NCBI RefSeq assembly: GCF_002014855.1
Contig: NZ_MUYV01000007.1
Location: forward strand, 22,475-86,474
DNA: 64,000 nucleotides
Source: Moraxella porci DSM 25326
GTDB taxonomy: Bacteria; Pseudomonadota; Gammaproteobacteria; Pseudomonadales; Moraxellaceae
Reading direction: 5' to 3'
Shown: piece after piece, positions 7,908-16,422 of the stretch
Numbering within the stretch: the first letter of the stretch is position 1
How the letters are laid out: the number at the start of each line of letters is the position of its first letter
Program-made: the position numbers and the translations under genes
Notes under the pieces: generated by a model
What the model was told of the DNA's origin: nothing
What the model saw: the letters and a program-made list of their open reading frames with translations, nothing else
Databases searched by the model: none

Positions 7908-9509
7908 TTATGACGACAATTTGGCTTTATCAGTCTCAGATGTCATCGATTTTGGTTTGAGTGGCAATACAACCAAGAATCGGGTGTGGCCTTGCCAAGT
8001 ATCGGTACTGATCTTGCCTTGATGCGCTTCAACGATTTGTGAGACCAAGGACAAGCCAAGCCCCGAGCCTTTTTTCTCTTGTTTTAGGCGAACAAAGGGG
8101 CTAAAGATATCCTCTCGCTTATCTTCAGGGATGCCTTCACCTTGGTCAATAAAGGCCAATACAGCAAAGTTTGGCTGTGATTTGGCTTTGTCTTTGTCTT
8201 TATCTTTACGAGCAAAGCGCTTTAAAAACTCAGCAGGCAGACGACCACCAGCCTCGGCCGATTGGACTTCACGAATGTCGTTGCACAAAATATCACCGCT
8301 GACATCGAGTGCTTGTCGCTGCTCAATCAGGGCAGATGGAATGATGGCAGCATCGCCAAGCGTTTGGGCGTAATACAGGTACACTTCAATCGGTGGCACG
8401 CCATGGATCATGGCATTGTTCAATAGATTGCGCACCAGATGGGTTAATAGCTTGGGCTGTGCAAGCAGGCTGACAGGCTCGGCCAATAGCGTCGCTTCAG
8501 GATAGTGCTGACACTCTTGGCGCGTCAGCTCATACAGATCGACCTGCTCGGTGGCTTGCAGGGCATGACCTGCATCGAGGCGCGAGACCAATAAGATGCT
8601 CTCGACCAACTCATTGAGTCCGGTCAAATCTCGATTCACTGCCGCTGCGCGCTTGTCAAACTTTGCCTTGGTGTCATCATCTAGGCGAGCTGCGAGCATA
8701 TCCATCATCTCGATCTGTAGGCGAATGCGAGTAATTGGCGTGCGAAACTCATGCGATGCGTGCGCCAGTAGCAGGCTATTGGCGTTGATCAGTTGTTCGA
8801 TTTTTTGGGCCGATTGGTTAAAGCCATGCGCCAGTACCGCGATCTCATCGTTGCCATGCTCACTGACTCGTACGCTAAAATCACCCTCACCAAGACGGCT
8901 CATCTGACGGCTCATTTGGTTGATCCGCCAAGTGATGCTGTGCGAAATCCACCACAGCACCGCTGACATGATGGTAAATAATAAAATGGTACCCGAAAAC
9001 AGGTTAAACCATGCCATCAATGGGCGCTCGGGGCTTGGAATGCGATTTTCATACCAAAGCGAGTAGCCAAGCGCGCTATCGACGATGGTATGTGGCGGTG
9101 CAGGGGAGAAAATTTGACTGATCCAAGGCGGCTCTGGCGCTAGGACATCGGGCAGGTTGGTGTTTTCGGTTTGTAATACCAAGCGGCCTTGAGGATCGTA
9201 CAGGCCGATCTTGGCATTGAGGCTTTCATCAAAAATATCGAAGCTTTTTTTGATCACCACCAGTGAAAATCGCGCCTCAAGCAGATTGTTTTCGGCGGAT
9301 AAAGCTTGAGCCTCTGCCAAAAATGGCTCAATTTGGGTCATAATTTGGCTGGCGATGGCACGAGTTCTGGCGTGGTCGGAGTTGTTATGCGCAAACTGTG
9401 ACAGCACGACGAAGGCAATGGTAAATGTCAACAGCGCCAAAAACACGCTAATGAACAAGCGTGATGAGATGGAGTGAAAACCGAATTTACCGTGATGAGG
9501 CGCGCGCAT
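7908..9509 (-). CDS. Sensor histidine kinase
   Basis: Membrane sensor kinase of 533 residues: helix at about 18-38, a periplasmic domain to about 165, a second helix at 170-190, a HAMP linker, the HisKA box with His253 in HASHEFRTP, N box NLLNNAMIHG (361-370), G1 DQGEGI (455-460) and G2 GSGLGLSL (481-488). The N box to G1 distance is about 60 residues longer than usual and includes a charged ARKDKDKDKAK stretch. It follows its response regulator by 92 bases. The signal it senses cannot be deduced. Confidence 0.9.
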   Translation of the reverse strand: MRAPHHGKFGFHSISSRLFISVFLALLTFTIAFVVLSQFAHNNSDHARTRAIASQIMTQIEPFLAEAQALSAENNLLEARFSLVVIKKSFDIFDESLNAKIGLYDPQGRLVLQTENTNLPDVLAPEPPWISQIFSPAPPHTIVDSALGYSLWYENRIPSPERPLMAWFNLFSGTILLFTIMSAVLWWISHSITWRINQMSRQMSRLGEGDFSVRVSEHGNDEIAVLAHGFNQSAQKIEQLINANSLLLAHASHEFRTPITRIRLQIEMMDMLAARLDDDTKAKFDKRAAAVNRDLTGLNELVESILLVSRLDAGHALQATEQVDLYELTRQECQHYPEATLLAEPVSLLAQPKLLTHLVRNLLNNAMIHGVPPIEVYLYYAQTLGDAAIIPSALIEQRQALDVSGDILCNDIREVQSAEAGGRLPAEFLKRFARKDKDKDKAKSQPNFAVLAFIDQGEGIPEDKREDIFSPFVRLKQEKKGSGLGLSLVSQIVEAHQGKISTDTWQGHTRFLVVLPLKPKSMTSETDKAKLSS

Positions 9510-9546
9510 AAATCAAAAAATCTCAATCAATCTGAAGAGCATACCA

Positions 9547-9592
9547 AAAAACACCAAAAACCATCAAACGCATGGCTCGATGGTTTTGGGTG
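9547..9592 (-). terminator. Hairpin between response regulator and kinase genes
   Basis: On the minus strand CCAAAACCATC pairs with GATGGTTTTTGG around a 14-base loop, followed by TGTTTTTTGG. It could be a partial terminator lowering kinase expression relative to the regulator. Confidence 0.45.
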
Positions 9593-9601
9593 AATTAGAT
9601 C

Positions 9602-10324
9602 TTATACTTGGTCAGTGGCGAACTGATAACCGACACCACGTACGGTGATGATGCGCTTTGGTTGACGCGGATTATCCTCGATCAAGGCGCGCAGACGCGA
9701 GATGTGGACATCGATGGCGCGATCGATGTTCTCTGAGCTGTCGTCATTTGGCATGGCTTGCCAGAGCTGTTCGCGGTTTAATACTTTGCCTGCATGCGTG
9801 GCGAAGTAGTGCAATAACTGGAATTGATGCGTGGTTAGGCGCACCGTTTTCTCGTCGATGGTGACTTCGTGGCTGTCTGGATAGACAGTCAGACGGCCAA
9901 AGGTCAGGCTACCAGAGTTGGTATCAGCTTGATTTGGGGTCTCATGGCGACGCAGTACCGCACGGATGCGAGCCAGCAGCTCTCGAGGTTCAAACGGCTT
10001 GGCGATGTAGTCATCAGCACCCATCTCAAGACCCAACACGCGATCGGTGGTGTCGCCTTTTGCCGTCAGCATGACGATGGGGACTTTGTTGATGAGGGTG
10101 TTTTTTGAGGCGCGGACTTTTTGGCAGACTTGCATGCCATCCATGTCAGGCAGCATCAGATCCAGTACGATCAGACTGATGTCGCGCTCTTTGGCCTCCA
10201 AAATATCCAAACCGCCTTGGGCAGTTGGTGCATGATGCACTTCATAATAGTTCATCGACAGATAGTCGCTGATCAGTTCGGCCAAATCTGGATCGTCTTC
10301 GATGAGTAGAATTTGTTTATTCAT
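9602..10324 (-). CDS. OmpR-family response regulator
   Basis: 240 residues: an N-terminal receiver domain with the acidic pocket ED-D (residues 10-12), phospho-acceptor Asp55 in LIVLDLMLPD, Thr87 and Lys109 in YIAKPFEPRELLARIRAVLRR, then a C-terminal winged helix ending ITVRGVGYQF. The linker and RELLARIRAVLRR are very like OmpR. It is the first gene of a two-gene unit with the kinase downstream. Its regulon is unknown; the neighbouring orphan adaptor is one possible target by position only. Confidence 0.92.
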   Translation of the reverse strand: MNKQILLIEDDPDLAELISDYLSMNYYEVHHAPTAQGGLDILEAKERDISLIVLDLMLPDMDGMQVCQKVRASKNTLINKVPIVMLTAKGDTTDRVLGLEMGADDYIAKPFEPRELLARIRAVLRRHETPNQADTNSGSLTFGRLTVYPDSHEVTIDEKTVRLTTHQFQLLHYFATHAGKVLNREQLWQAMPNDDSSENIDRAIDVHISRLRALIEDNPRQPKRIITVRGVGYQFATDQV

Positions 10325-10568
10325 ATCAATGCCTTTTTACCTTATTATCAAAATTACTGTACGCCAATGACAATCAGCGCTTAACTTATGTTTATCACTA
10401 TTTCATATGAAAACTTAATAAGCATATCTTGCCAAGTTTTCTTGCGCTTATCAAGCATTAAATTGTAGTTAAATTGCATAAATCAGGGCGCGATAAGCAA
10501 ATTTTAGCAAACAATCTCAAAAATCTGTAACATTTATGCGGTGCTGTGACACACCTGTCATCAATACT

Positions 10569-11576
10569 TCATTTAAGATGAACTTCCTGATCGCGCGCCT
10601 CTTTGGGCAAGGGCTGGGTGACGACTAGGCTGTCCTCGGTGATGCCTTGTACCAAAAATTGCTGATTTTTTGGATAATATTCCAATAGCTTCACAGGTGA
10701 TAGCGCCAGGCGATGGTTTTGTTTGATAACCCAAATCTGGCCATCGATGGGCGATTCGGGCTTGTGCGGCGGCTTGGCAAAAGGCTCAAGATCAATCGCA
10801 TTCATCTGTGCATCATATACCGCCATTTTTGGCATCATCACGCCAACCTGAATCTGGCCATAATCAATGTGACCGACGACACTGCGACCCAAAAGATCGT
10901 TGGGGTCTTGGGCGGGTTCAAGTGGAATCATCACATGCACATCGATCAGGCGATTGTCATTACTGGCGCTCACCACCTGACTGATCTGACCTGTGTGCGT
11001 GACGCCATCGACGCCAAAAGTCACGGCATCGCCCACCTTGATATAATCCATCAAGGTCGCTGACAGCCGACTGATGAATTTGAGCGCATTAAGATCTTGG
11101 ATCTCGACCAGCGGTGTCTTTTTGGGATAATGCGTGCCAGATACGGCATGCAGCTGGGTGATGGTGCCATCAAATTCTGCCGTCAGATGAAGCTCATCCG
11201 ATTGATTGGCTGCATTGTCGGTCAGCATATCAGGCGTGTAGCTGAGCAGCACATCACCTGCAGTCACCTCATCGCCAGCTTGGACAAAGACCTCATTGAC
11301 TTGGGCGGCATCAATCAGATCCATCACTGCGCTTTTGGCGGGTATGATGGTGCCATCAAAAGCAAAGCTTGGCTGATATTTTGACATTTTTACCGTCATG
11401 ACGCTTTGTTTATCTAAGCTGATGCGCGTATTTGCACTGCCACCTTGAGGGTCGCTACAGCCACATATACAGACGATCAATGCTGTGATGATCGCTGCCA
11501 GCCATAGCTTGGGGTGAGCTTGTGAAGTGGGATGATGCGCTTGTTGATGGTAGTGGGTGACTGCGCCAGTTGGCAT
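10569..11576 (-). CDS. Lipoprotein periplasmic adaptor (HlyD/RND membrane-fusion type), orphan
   Basis: About 335 residues. After a hydrophilic cytoplasmic head of about 22 residues comes a hydrophobic segment ending CICGC, which fits a lipobox, so the protein is probably membrane-anchored through a lipid. The biotinyl-lipoyl-like half motif VNEVFVQAGDEVTAGDVLLSY (around residue 95) and the later FDGTITQLHAVSGTHYPKKTPLVEI half are typical of membrane-fusion adaptors, with barrel domains after them. The two halves are nearly adjacent, so there is almost no coiled-coil hairpin. AGGAG 6 bases before the ATG at 11576 decides the start over the ATG at 11597. No pump or outer-membrane channel gene is adjacent. 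Confidence 0.72.
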   Translation of the reverse strand: MPTGAVTHYHQQAHHPTSQAHPKLWLAAIITALIVCICGCSDPQGGSANTRISLDKQSVMTVKMSKYQPSFAFDGTIIPAKSAVMDLIDAAQVNEVFVQAGDEVTAGDVLLSYTPDMLTDNAANQSDELHLTAEFDGTITQLHAVSGTHYPKKTPLVEIQDLNALKFISRLSATLMDYIKVGDAVTFGVDGVTHTGQISQVVSASNDNRLIDVHVMIPLEPAQDPNDLLGRSVVGHIDYGQIQVGVMMPKMAVYDAQMNAIDLEPFAKPPHKPESPIDGQIWVIKQNHRLALSPVKLLEYYPKNQQFLVQGITEDSLVVTQPLPKEARDQEVHLK

Positions 11577-11692
11577 GATGAGCTCCTGTAGATCCATAAG
11601 CTATCTTAGCATGCTTTGGCTCTGGCGTATAGATAAGACAGTGATCTTTGATGGGTGAGCCATCGCCCAAGCTGCTTACTGAAGCTTTGGTA

Positions 11693-12271
11693 TCAATCGC
11701 GTGAATACAATACATCCACCACAGCTTCATCACCCATACTCTTGCCACTATCCAGCGAATAAAACAACAGCTCTGCCTCTTCACAAGCAGATAAAAATGT
11801 AATCTGCTCATTAAAGCCAAAATCACCATTAAAAATGCAAAGCTGCCTAGATGATCTGATGCTTTTTGATTGATCGATGATCATGTCAATCCGCTGATCG
11901 CCCGTGCCGATGCATCTTTGATGATCAAATATGCAGCCTGACAATGCTGTGAGCAACTCAACCAGATCAATTCTCAAAAAACCGTTGGTGACGGCATTAC
12001 AAATCAATTCAGCGACCAGTCTTGCATCATCACAGCAGATCATCGAAAAGGCCTGTTCTGGCAGCTGTCTGTCATCGTCAGCATCCACCAGTGCCACCAG
12101 ATGCACGCCATTTGCTTGTAGCTGATTGATTTGATCACGATCACAGTGATTATCTGGATGATAAAAAGCCAAAACAATCGACTCATTCTCTGGCACTTTA
12201 TCAAGCGGCATCAAGTGATCGGTGTGATAAGTGGCACCACCAATACATAAGCATAATATTTCATTTAACAT
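11693..12271 (-). CDS. Unknown protein, possible degenerate FtsZ/tubulin C-terminal-like domain
   Basis: 192 residues, no signal peptide or membrane helix. AAGGGA stands 7 bases before the ATG. The second half reads like the FtsZ C-terminal domain: RIDLVELLTALSGCIF corresponds to the INLDFADVRTVM segment, CIGTGDQRIDMIIDQ to the MMGTG-A-RA helix, and CIFNGDFGFNEQITFLSACEEAELLFYSLDSGKSMGDEAVVDVLYSR to the strand-helix-strand NITGGxDLxLxE...VVIGTxxD...VTVVATG end. The GTPase signature GGGTGTG is absent, so GTP binding is unlikely. The gene lies 9 bases after a PP2C phosphatase gene and is surely co-transcribed with it. The FtsZ link is my reading by eye; otherwise it is a hypothetical protein. 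Confidence 0.55.
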   Translation of the reverse strand: MLNEILCLCIGGATYHTDHLMPLDKVPENESIVLAFYHPDNHCDRDQINQLQANGVHLVALVDADDDRQLPEQAFSMICCDDARLVAELICNAVTNGFLRIDLVELLTALSGCIFDHQRCIGTGDQRIDMIIDQSKSIRSSRQLCIFNGDFGFNEQITFLSACEEAELLFYSLDSGKSMGDEAVVDVLYSRD

Positions 12272-12280
12272 CTTTATCCC

Positions 12281-13030
12281 TTATTGAATGCATCGCACCA
12301 AAACAGCGCTGATATTATCAAGCTGCTGTGTTGGCTTGATTTGCTTGATTTGATCAATGCTGTCGATGAGCCATTGTTTTAGGCTGATTGCCTCATCCAT
12401 CGGCAAAAACTGACCCTGCAATACTTCATAAAAACCATCACTGCACAGCAGCAGGCACTCGCCTGATTTTAGACTCAATGTCTGATGGCTTGCTAACTCA
12501 ACTGCCGACATATCCGCCATGCGATCAACGACAAAATAACCCATCAATGCACCATAACAACTGGCATAGTCATCATTGCTCGCTGCGCCATCTGACTTAA
12601 GCTCATTGATAAAGCTGTGATCTTGGGTTAAGCACGCCCATGACGCGCCGTCATAATGATACGCCCGACTGTCACCAAGATGCTGAAGCACAATCTCATC
12701 ACCCACCGTATAAGCGCACACCAAGGTGCTGCTCGCGCCATCATGCCGATCATCTGTCAGCGCTTGATTGAGCCGATGTTGCAACTCTACAAAATCCACT
12801 GCGCCTCTATCAGCGTACATCGCACTTGTCAGCTGTAACAAAGTCCGTGATGCCAGCGATGAATAAGGACTGGCAGATACACCATCAGCGACAGCGACAC
12901 AAAACTGCTTGGCGTCATAACAGCGGCTAATCCGTCCTTGGTGCTGATAGATTTTAGGTGCGATCAGTACCGCATCCTGTTGGTGCGCCATACCGCCACG
13001 CCAGTTTACAGCTTGGATTTGATATGTCAT
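12281..13030 (-). CDS. PP2C-family Ser/Thr protein phosphatase
   Basis: Soluble 249-residue metal-dependent phosphatase. PP2C motifs are in order: VAVADGVS with the metal-binding Asp, GASSTLVCAY, HLGDSRAYHY, LTQDHSF and LLLCSDGFYEVL with the second metal Asp; the last metal-binding Asp is in LDNISAVLV. The start at 13030 is decided by GGAG 5 bases upstream; the open frame extends 24 codons further without support. The gene leads a two-gene unit with the unknown FtsZ-like protein. No partner Ser/Thr kinase gene is in the window. Confidence 0.85.
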   Translation of the reverse strand: MTYQIQAVNWRGGMAHQQDAVLIAPKIYQHQGRISRCYDAKQFCVAVADGVSASPYSSLASRTLLQLTSAMYADRGAVDFVELQHRLNQALTDDRHDGASSTLVCAYTVGDEIVLQHLGDSRAYHYDGASWACLTQDHSFINELKSDGAASNDDYASCYGALMGYFVVDRMADMSAVELASHQTLSLKSGECLLLCSDGFYEVLQGQFLPMDEAISLKQWLIDSIDQIKQIKPTQQLDNISAVLVRCIQ

Positions 13031-13481
13031 CTTGACTCCAAAAGCTTGGTTGTGATGGCTATGATAACTTACTGATGCGTCAGACTGTGTCGCATTCTGC
13101 ACACCCAGTGATATTTTCGTGATTTGTCACACGCCATCGCCAAGACCAAAATGACTTTTTTGGATCTGCTTTTGTAGATTATAATCACCTGCAAAATCAT
13201 CCAGCTTCATCTGCATTGATGATCGTATGTTGATTGAAAGGTCAAATTGGCGATGGGTGTTGGTGTGCCATCATTTTGGTGGGTTTATTGAGATTGGACT
13301 GGTCGTTTGGTGTGATGGCATATCACAAGCGTCGGTCTAAGTCGCCAGATACAAAACCGCTACAGTTTGCCCAAGCAAGCTTTTGGATATATTTGATAAA
13401 ATATCAAAAATTATTTATTAGAAATGATATGAGTGACTTGGCCAAGCGCTTTGCTTGCTGCCAAAATGATGGGAAAGTTTT
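13031..13481. other. Intergenic region, 451 bases
   Basis: Divergent promoter region between the PP2C unit and the cytochrome b561 gene. An 83-codon open frame at 13234-13485 has no ribosome-binding site or family resemblance. The segment near 13395-13430 is AT-rich (TTGATAAAATATCAA palindrome) and may carry the cytochrome promoter. I see nothing else. Confidence 0.4.
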
Positions 13482-13994
13482 ATGACACACACAGCAACTG
13501 CGACTGTACATAAATACAGCGTGGCAGCACGCGTTTTTCATTGGGTGGGTGCGCTGCTCATCTTGGCTGCATGGTTGATCATTGAGCAGGGTGATGACTT
13601 CATCAGCCTGCATAAATCGGTGGGCTTTAGCTTTTTGATTTGGACGGTACTGCGTATTTTAAACCGTCTTGTCAGCAAAACGCCGCCAGCACCTATGCCA
13701 AAATTACACAGCATTGCCTCGGCTGTGGTGCATTTTTTGTTATATGTCGTGATGCTTGCGATGCCATTGACCGCCTTTATGGCGTCGATGTACGGCGGCT
13801 ATGGCGTCAATGTCTTTGGGCTGTTTCAGATCCCAGGCTTTGGCAGTGTGAATGATTCATTGGCAGGTACACTGATGGATTGGCATACTGGGCTGATTTG
13901 GCCGCTGCTGCTGGCTTTGATCGCAGCGCACATCATCGGCGCACTGTATCATCAGTTTATCCTAAAAGACAATCTGCTGGCTCGCATGCGCTAA
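13482..13994 (+). CDS. Cytochrome b561 family protein
   Basis: 170 residues with four hydrophobic helices. Conserved histidines fit the two b-haems of the CybB family: FHWVGA in helix 1, SLHKSVGF in helix 2, and DWHTG and AHIIGALYHQF in helix 4. Such proteins move electrons from quinol or serve as superoxide:quinone oxidoreductases. The basic KYSVAARVFHW start is typical. It is a single-gene unit closed by a terminator. Confidence 0.88.
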   Translation: MTHTATATVHKYSVAARVFHWVGALLILAAWLIIEQGDDFISLHKSVGFSFLIWTVLRILNRLVSKTPPAPMPKLHSIASAVVHFLLYVVMLAMPLTAFMASMYGGYGVNVFGLFQIPGFGSVNDSLAGTLMDWHTGLIWPLLLALIAAHIIGALYHQFILKDNLLARMR

Positions 13995-14011
13995 GCTGCC
14001 CTAGGATTCGA

Positions 14012-14038
14012 ACACCGCACTATGCGGTGTTTTTTTAA
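14012..14038 (+). terminator. Terminator after cytochrome b561
   Basis: ACACCGCA, CTA and TGCGGTGT form a perfect stem followed by eight T. Confidence 0.9.
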
Positions 14039-14066
14039 TAAAAAAATCCGCCAAATCTGGCGGATT
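14037..14066 (-). terminator. Terminator after prs
   Basis: On the minus strand AATCCGCC, AGATTT and GGCGGATT form a stem followed by a T run. It abuts the previous terminator head to head, isolating the convergent genes. Confidence 0.88.
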
Positions 14067-14083
14067 ATAGTATGACAGGGTCA

Positions 14084-15037
14084 TCAGACATCATATTCAA
14101 ACATGGCGCTGATCGATTCTTCGTTATTGATACGGCGCAGTGATTCGGCGATCATCGCAGCGATACTGACTTGGCGGATGTTGCCACAGGCCATCGCAGC
14201 TTCTGACAGCGGAATGGTGTCGGTGACGACCAGCTCATCCAAGGCTGAATTTTTGATGGTTTCGATGGCTTTGCCCGACAGAACAGGGTGGGTGATGTAG
14301 CCGACGACACGGCGTGCACCATTGTCTTTTAGAGCTTGGGCGGCTTTACACAGCGTACCTGCAGTATCGACGATGTCATCGACGATGACGCAGTCGCGGC
14401 CAGAGACATCACCGATGATGTGCATCACTTGTGATTCATTAGCACGGGCGCGGCGCTTGTCGATGATGGCCAGATCTGCTTCACCCAGCAGCTTGGCCAT
14501 CGCACGAGCGCGAACGACACCGCCGACATCTGGCGAGACAACCATCAGATTTTCATAATTTTGTTGCTTTAAGTCGCGCAGTAGCACAGGCGTGCCGTAT
14601 AGGTTATCCACAGGCACATCAAAGAAGCCTTGGATCTGATCTGAATGCAGATCAACCATCATCACACGGTCAATACCTGCGATCGATAGCATATCTGCGA
14701 CCACTTTTGCTGAGATTGGCACGCGTGCCGAGCGCGGGCGGCGGTCTTGGCGCGCATAGCCAAAGTAAGGGATGACCGCGGTGATACGGCCTGCACTCGA
14801 ACGACGCAATGCATCGGCAAGCAGGACGATTTCCATCAAATTGTCATTGGTGGGTGCGCAGGTCGGCTGTAGGATAAAGACATCTTTACCGCGGACATTT
14901 TCTTTGATCTCGACGGCGATTTCGCCATCAGAAAAACGGTTGATGTCAGCCTTACCCAGAGGAATGTGCAGATTATCAGCGACAGTTTGGGCAAGTTGAG
15001 GGTTGGCACTACCTGAAAAGACAGCCATATATGACAT
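14084..15037 (-). CDS. prs: Ribose-phosphate pyrophosphokinase
   Basis: Makes PRPP from ribose 5-phosphate and ATP for nucleotide, His and Trp synthesis. The 317-residue product has the ATP-binding loop [11 protein letters not shown], the catalytic/metal segment [20 protein letters not shown], the flexible loop with KRRA, and the PRPP-binding [14 protein letters not shown]. Length equals the family norm. It lies downstream of the tRNA-Gln pair, the usual order in Moraxellaceae. Confidence 0.97.
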   Translation of the reverse strand: MSYMAVFSGSANPQLAQTVADNLHIPLGKADINRFSDGEIAVEIKENVRGKDVFILQPTCAPTNDNLMEIVLLADALRRSSAGRITAVIPYFGYARQDRRPRSARVPISAKVVADMLSIAGIDRVMMVDLHSDQIQGFFDVPVDNLYGTPVLLRDLKQQNYENLMVVSPDVGGVVRARAMAKLLGEADLAIIDKRRARANESQVMHIIGDVSGRDCVIVDDIVDTAGTLCKAAQALKDNGARRVVGYITHPVLSGKAIETIKNSALDELVVTDTIPLSEAAMACGNIRQVSIAAMIAESLRRINNEESISAMFEYDV

Positions 15038-15184
15038 GGGAAAAATCCTATAAAAGCAAATCGAAAAGGGCTTTGGGCGTATGAGGCCGATTAAGGGTAT
15101 ATTTTAGCATTTTTGGATGTGATTTTGCAGGGGGTGCGATAAGTTTTTTGTAAACTTGCAGGGCGGTGGAAAAAACCACAAAAA

Positions 15185-15215
15185 AATCAAGCCAATCACG
15201 AATGACTGGCTTGAT
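15185..15215 (-). terminator. Terminator after tRNA-Gln genes
   Basis: ATCAAGCCA on the minus strand pairs with TGGCTTGAT across a 12-base loop and is followed by seven T, just past the 3' end of the second tRNA. Confidence 0.8.
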
Positions 15216-15221
15216 CGGATT

Positions 15222-15297
15222 TGGCAGAGGTAGCTGGACTCGAACCAACGAATGTCAGGATCAAAACCTGATGCCTTACCAACTTGGCGATACCCCT
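15222..15297 (-). tRNA. tRNA-Gln (anticodon TTG), second copy
   Basis: The 76-nt cloverleaf on the minus strand starts AGGGGTATCGCC, has the anticodon loop TTTTGAT, a T-loop GTTCGAG and an encoded CCA end. The acceptor stem AGGGGTA pairs with TACCTCT with one G-U. Sequence is identical to the copy at 15369. An open frame running through both tRNAs on the plus strand is spurious. Confidence 0.96.
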
Positions 15298-15368
15298 AGA
15301 TGCAAATTTTTTAAAAGATTTGCAAACTTTGTTTTAAAGTCAATCTGTGCGATTTACTTTAAAAAAAT

Positions 15369-15444
15369 TGGCAGAGGTAGCTGGACTCGAACCAACGAAT
15401 GTCAGGATCAAAACCTGATGCCTTACCAACTTGGCGATACCCCT
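15369..15444 (-). tRNA. tRNA-Gln (anticodon TTG), first copy
   Basis: Identical 76-nt tRNA with encoded CCA, 71 bases upstream of the second copy and probably processed from the same transcript. Its 5' flank (15445-15542) is AT-rich and may hold the promoter. Confidence 0.96.
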
Positions 15445-15542
15445 GTATAGGGCAAAAATTATACCAAATTTTTTGGATAATACAAGTAAATTTTATGATT
15501 TTTGGATAAAATTTTATAAACCATTGAAAAATATAGCATTAT

Positions 15543-16415
15543 TTAATATAAATTCTCTGCAACCACACAAGGACAGGGCGAAGACAGCTGCCATGCGCTG
15601 AGCACGGCGGCATCGATATGCTCAGGTATCGGCAAAAACACCGTACTGCCAGTGCCAGTCAATCGTGCACTGGTGCCTGTCTTAGCCTCCAGCGTGCGCA
15701 GATAGCCGAGCGCCTCAGCCACAGCAGCTGAGTGCTGGACAGCGATGTGCTCAAAGGCATTAAAAAAATCCACCGATAAGCGTTCGCCATAGTCACTGTA
15801 GCGATCGGCGATGTCGGAGATGGGTTGGGTGTTTTTGATGAGATCAGGGTGGTTAAATAAAGCGGCGGTTGCCAGATGCGCGCGCGGCAATAATAACAGA
15901 TAGCGCGCACTTGGCAGTTTAAGCGCGGTGAGCTGTTCACCAATGCCCAACGCATGCGCATCAGCATGATGGGCTTGGCTAAAAATAAAAAACGGCACAT
16001 CGGCGCCCAGCTGCTGCCCAAAATCCATCAGCTGCTGCGTCGAAAGATTCAGCTGCCAGAGTGTATTTAGCGCCATCAATGTAGCAGCACAGTTGCTGGA
16101 ACCGCCGCCCAGACCTGCACCTGTGGGAATGACCTTGTCCAGATGGATGCTGACAGCACGCGCTTGATCGGGATGATGTGTGGAGAGTAGCTTTGCTGCT
16201 TTGATGATGAGATTGTCATTAATATCATCGGTCAAGGTGTCGGCGCCAGTCAGGGTGACAAGCTGTGCCTGTGATGGCGATAGCTCAAAGCTTAGCACAT
16301 CCCCAAAATCGATGGCGCGGAACACGCTTTGTAGATCGTGATAGCCATCATCGCGCTTGGCGGTGATGTGCAAAAACAGATTGATCTTAGCAGGTGAAAA
16401 TACGATCAGTGACAT
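15543..16415 (-). CDS. ispE: 4-diphosphocytidyl-2-C-methyl-D-erythritol kinase
   Basis: GHMP kinase of the MEP isoprenoid pathway, phosphorylating CDP-ME at the 2-hydroxyl. It begins FSPAKINLFLHITAKRDDGYHDLQSVF and has the GHMP ATP loop PTGAGLGGGSSNCAATL near residue 95, with the C-terminal RLTGTGSTVF motif. 290 residues is normal. It starts 7 bases after lolB, so the two are co-transcribed, as in many gammaproteobacteria. Confidence 0.96.
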   Translation of the reverse strand: MSLIVFSPAKINLFLHITAKRDDGYHDLQSVFRAIDFGDVLSFELSPSQAQLVTLTGADTLTDDINDNLIIKAAKLLSTHHPDQARAVSIHLDKVIPTGAGLGGGSSNCAATLMALNTLWQLNLSTQQLMDFGQQLGADVPFFIFSQAHHADAHALGIGEQLTALKLPSARYLLLLPRAHLATAALFNHPDLIKNTQPISDIADRYSDYGERLSVDFFNAFEHIAVQHSAAVAEALGYLRTLEAKTGTSARLTGTGSTVFLPIPEHIDAAVLSAWQLSSPCPCVVAENLY

Positions 16416-16422
16416 AAGCTAC

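Noticed and set aside
13234..13485. 83-codon open frame before cytochrome b561
   Set aside because: No family resemblance, Trp/Cys-rich chance composition, and it overlaps the start of cytochrome b561.
15222..15444. Two long direct repeats as a possible CRISPR array
   Set aside because: The repeats are complete tRNA genes with CCA ends; only two units and no cas genes.
15166..15450. 94-codon open frame with an internal duplicated peptide
   Set aside because: It runs antisense through the two identical tRNA-Gln genes; the duplicated peptide is the tRNA repeat.
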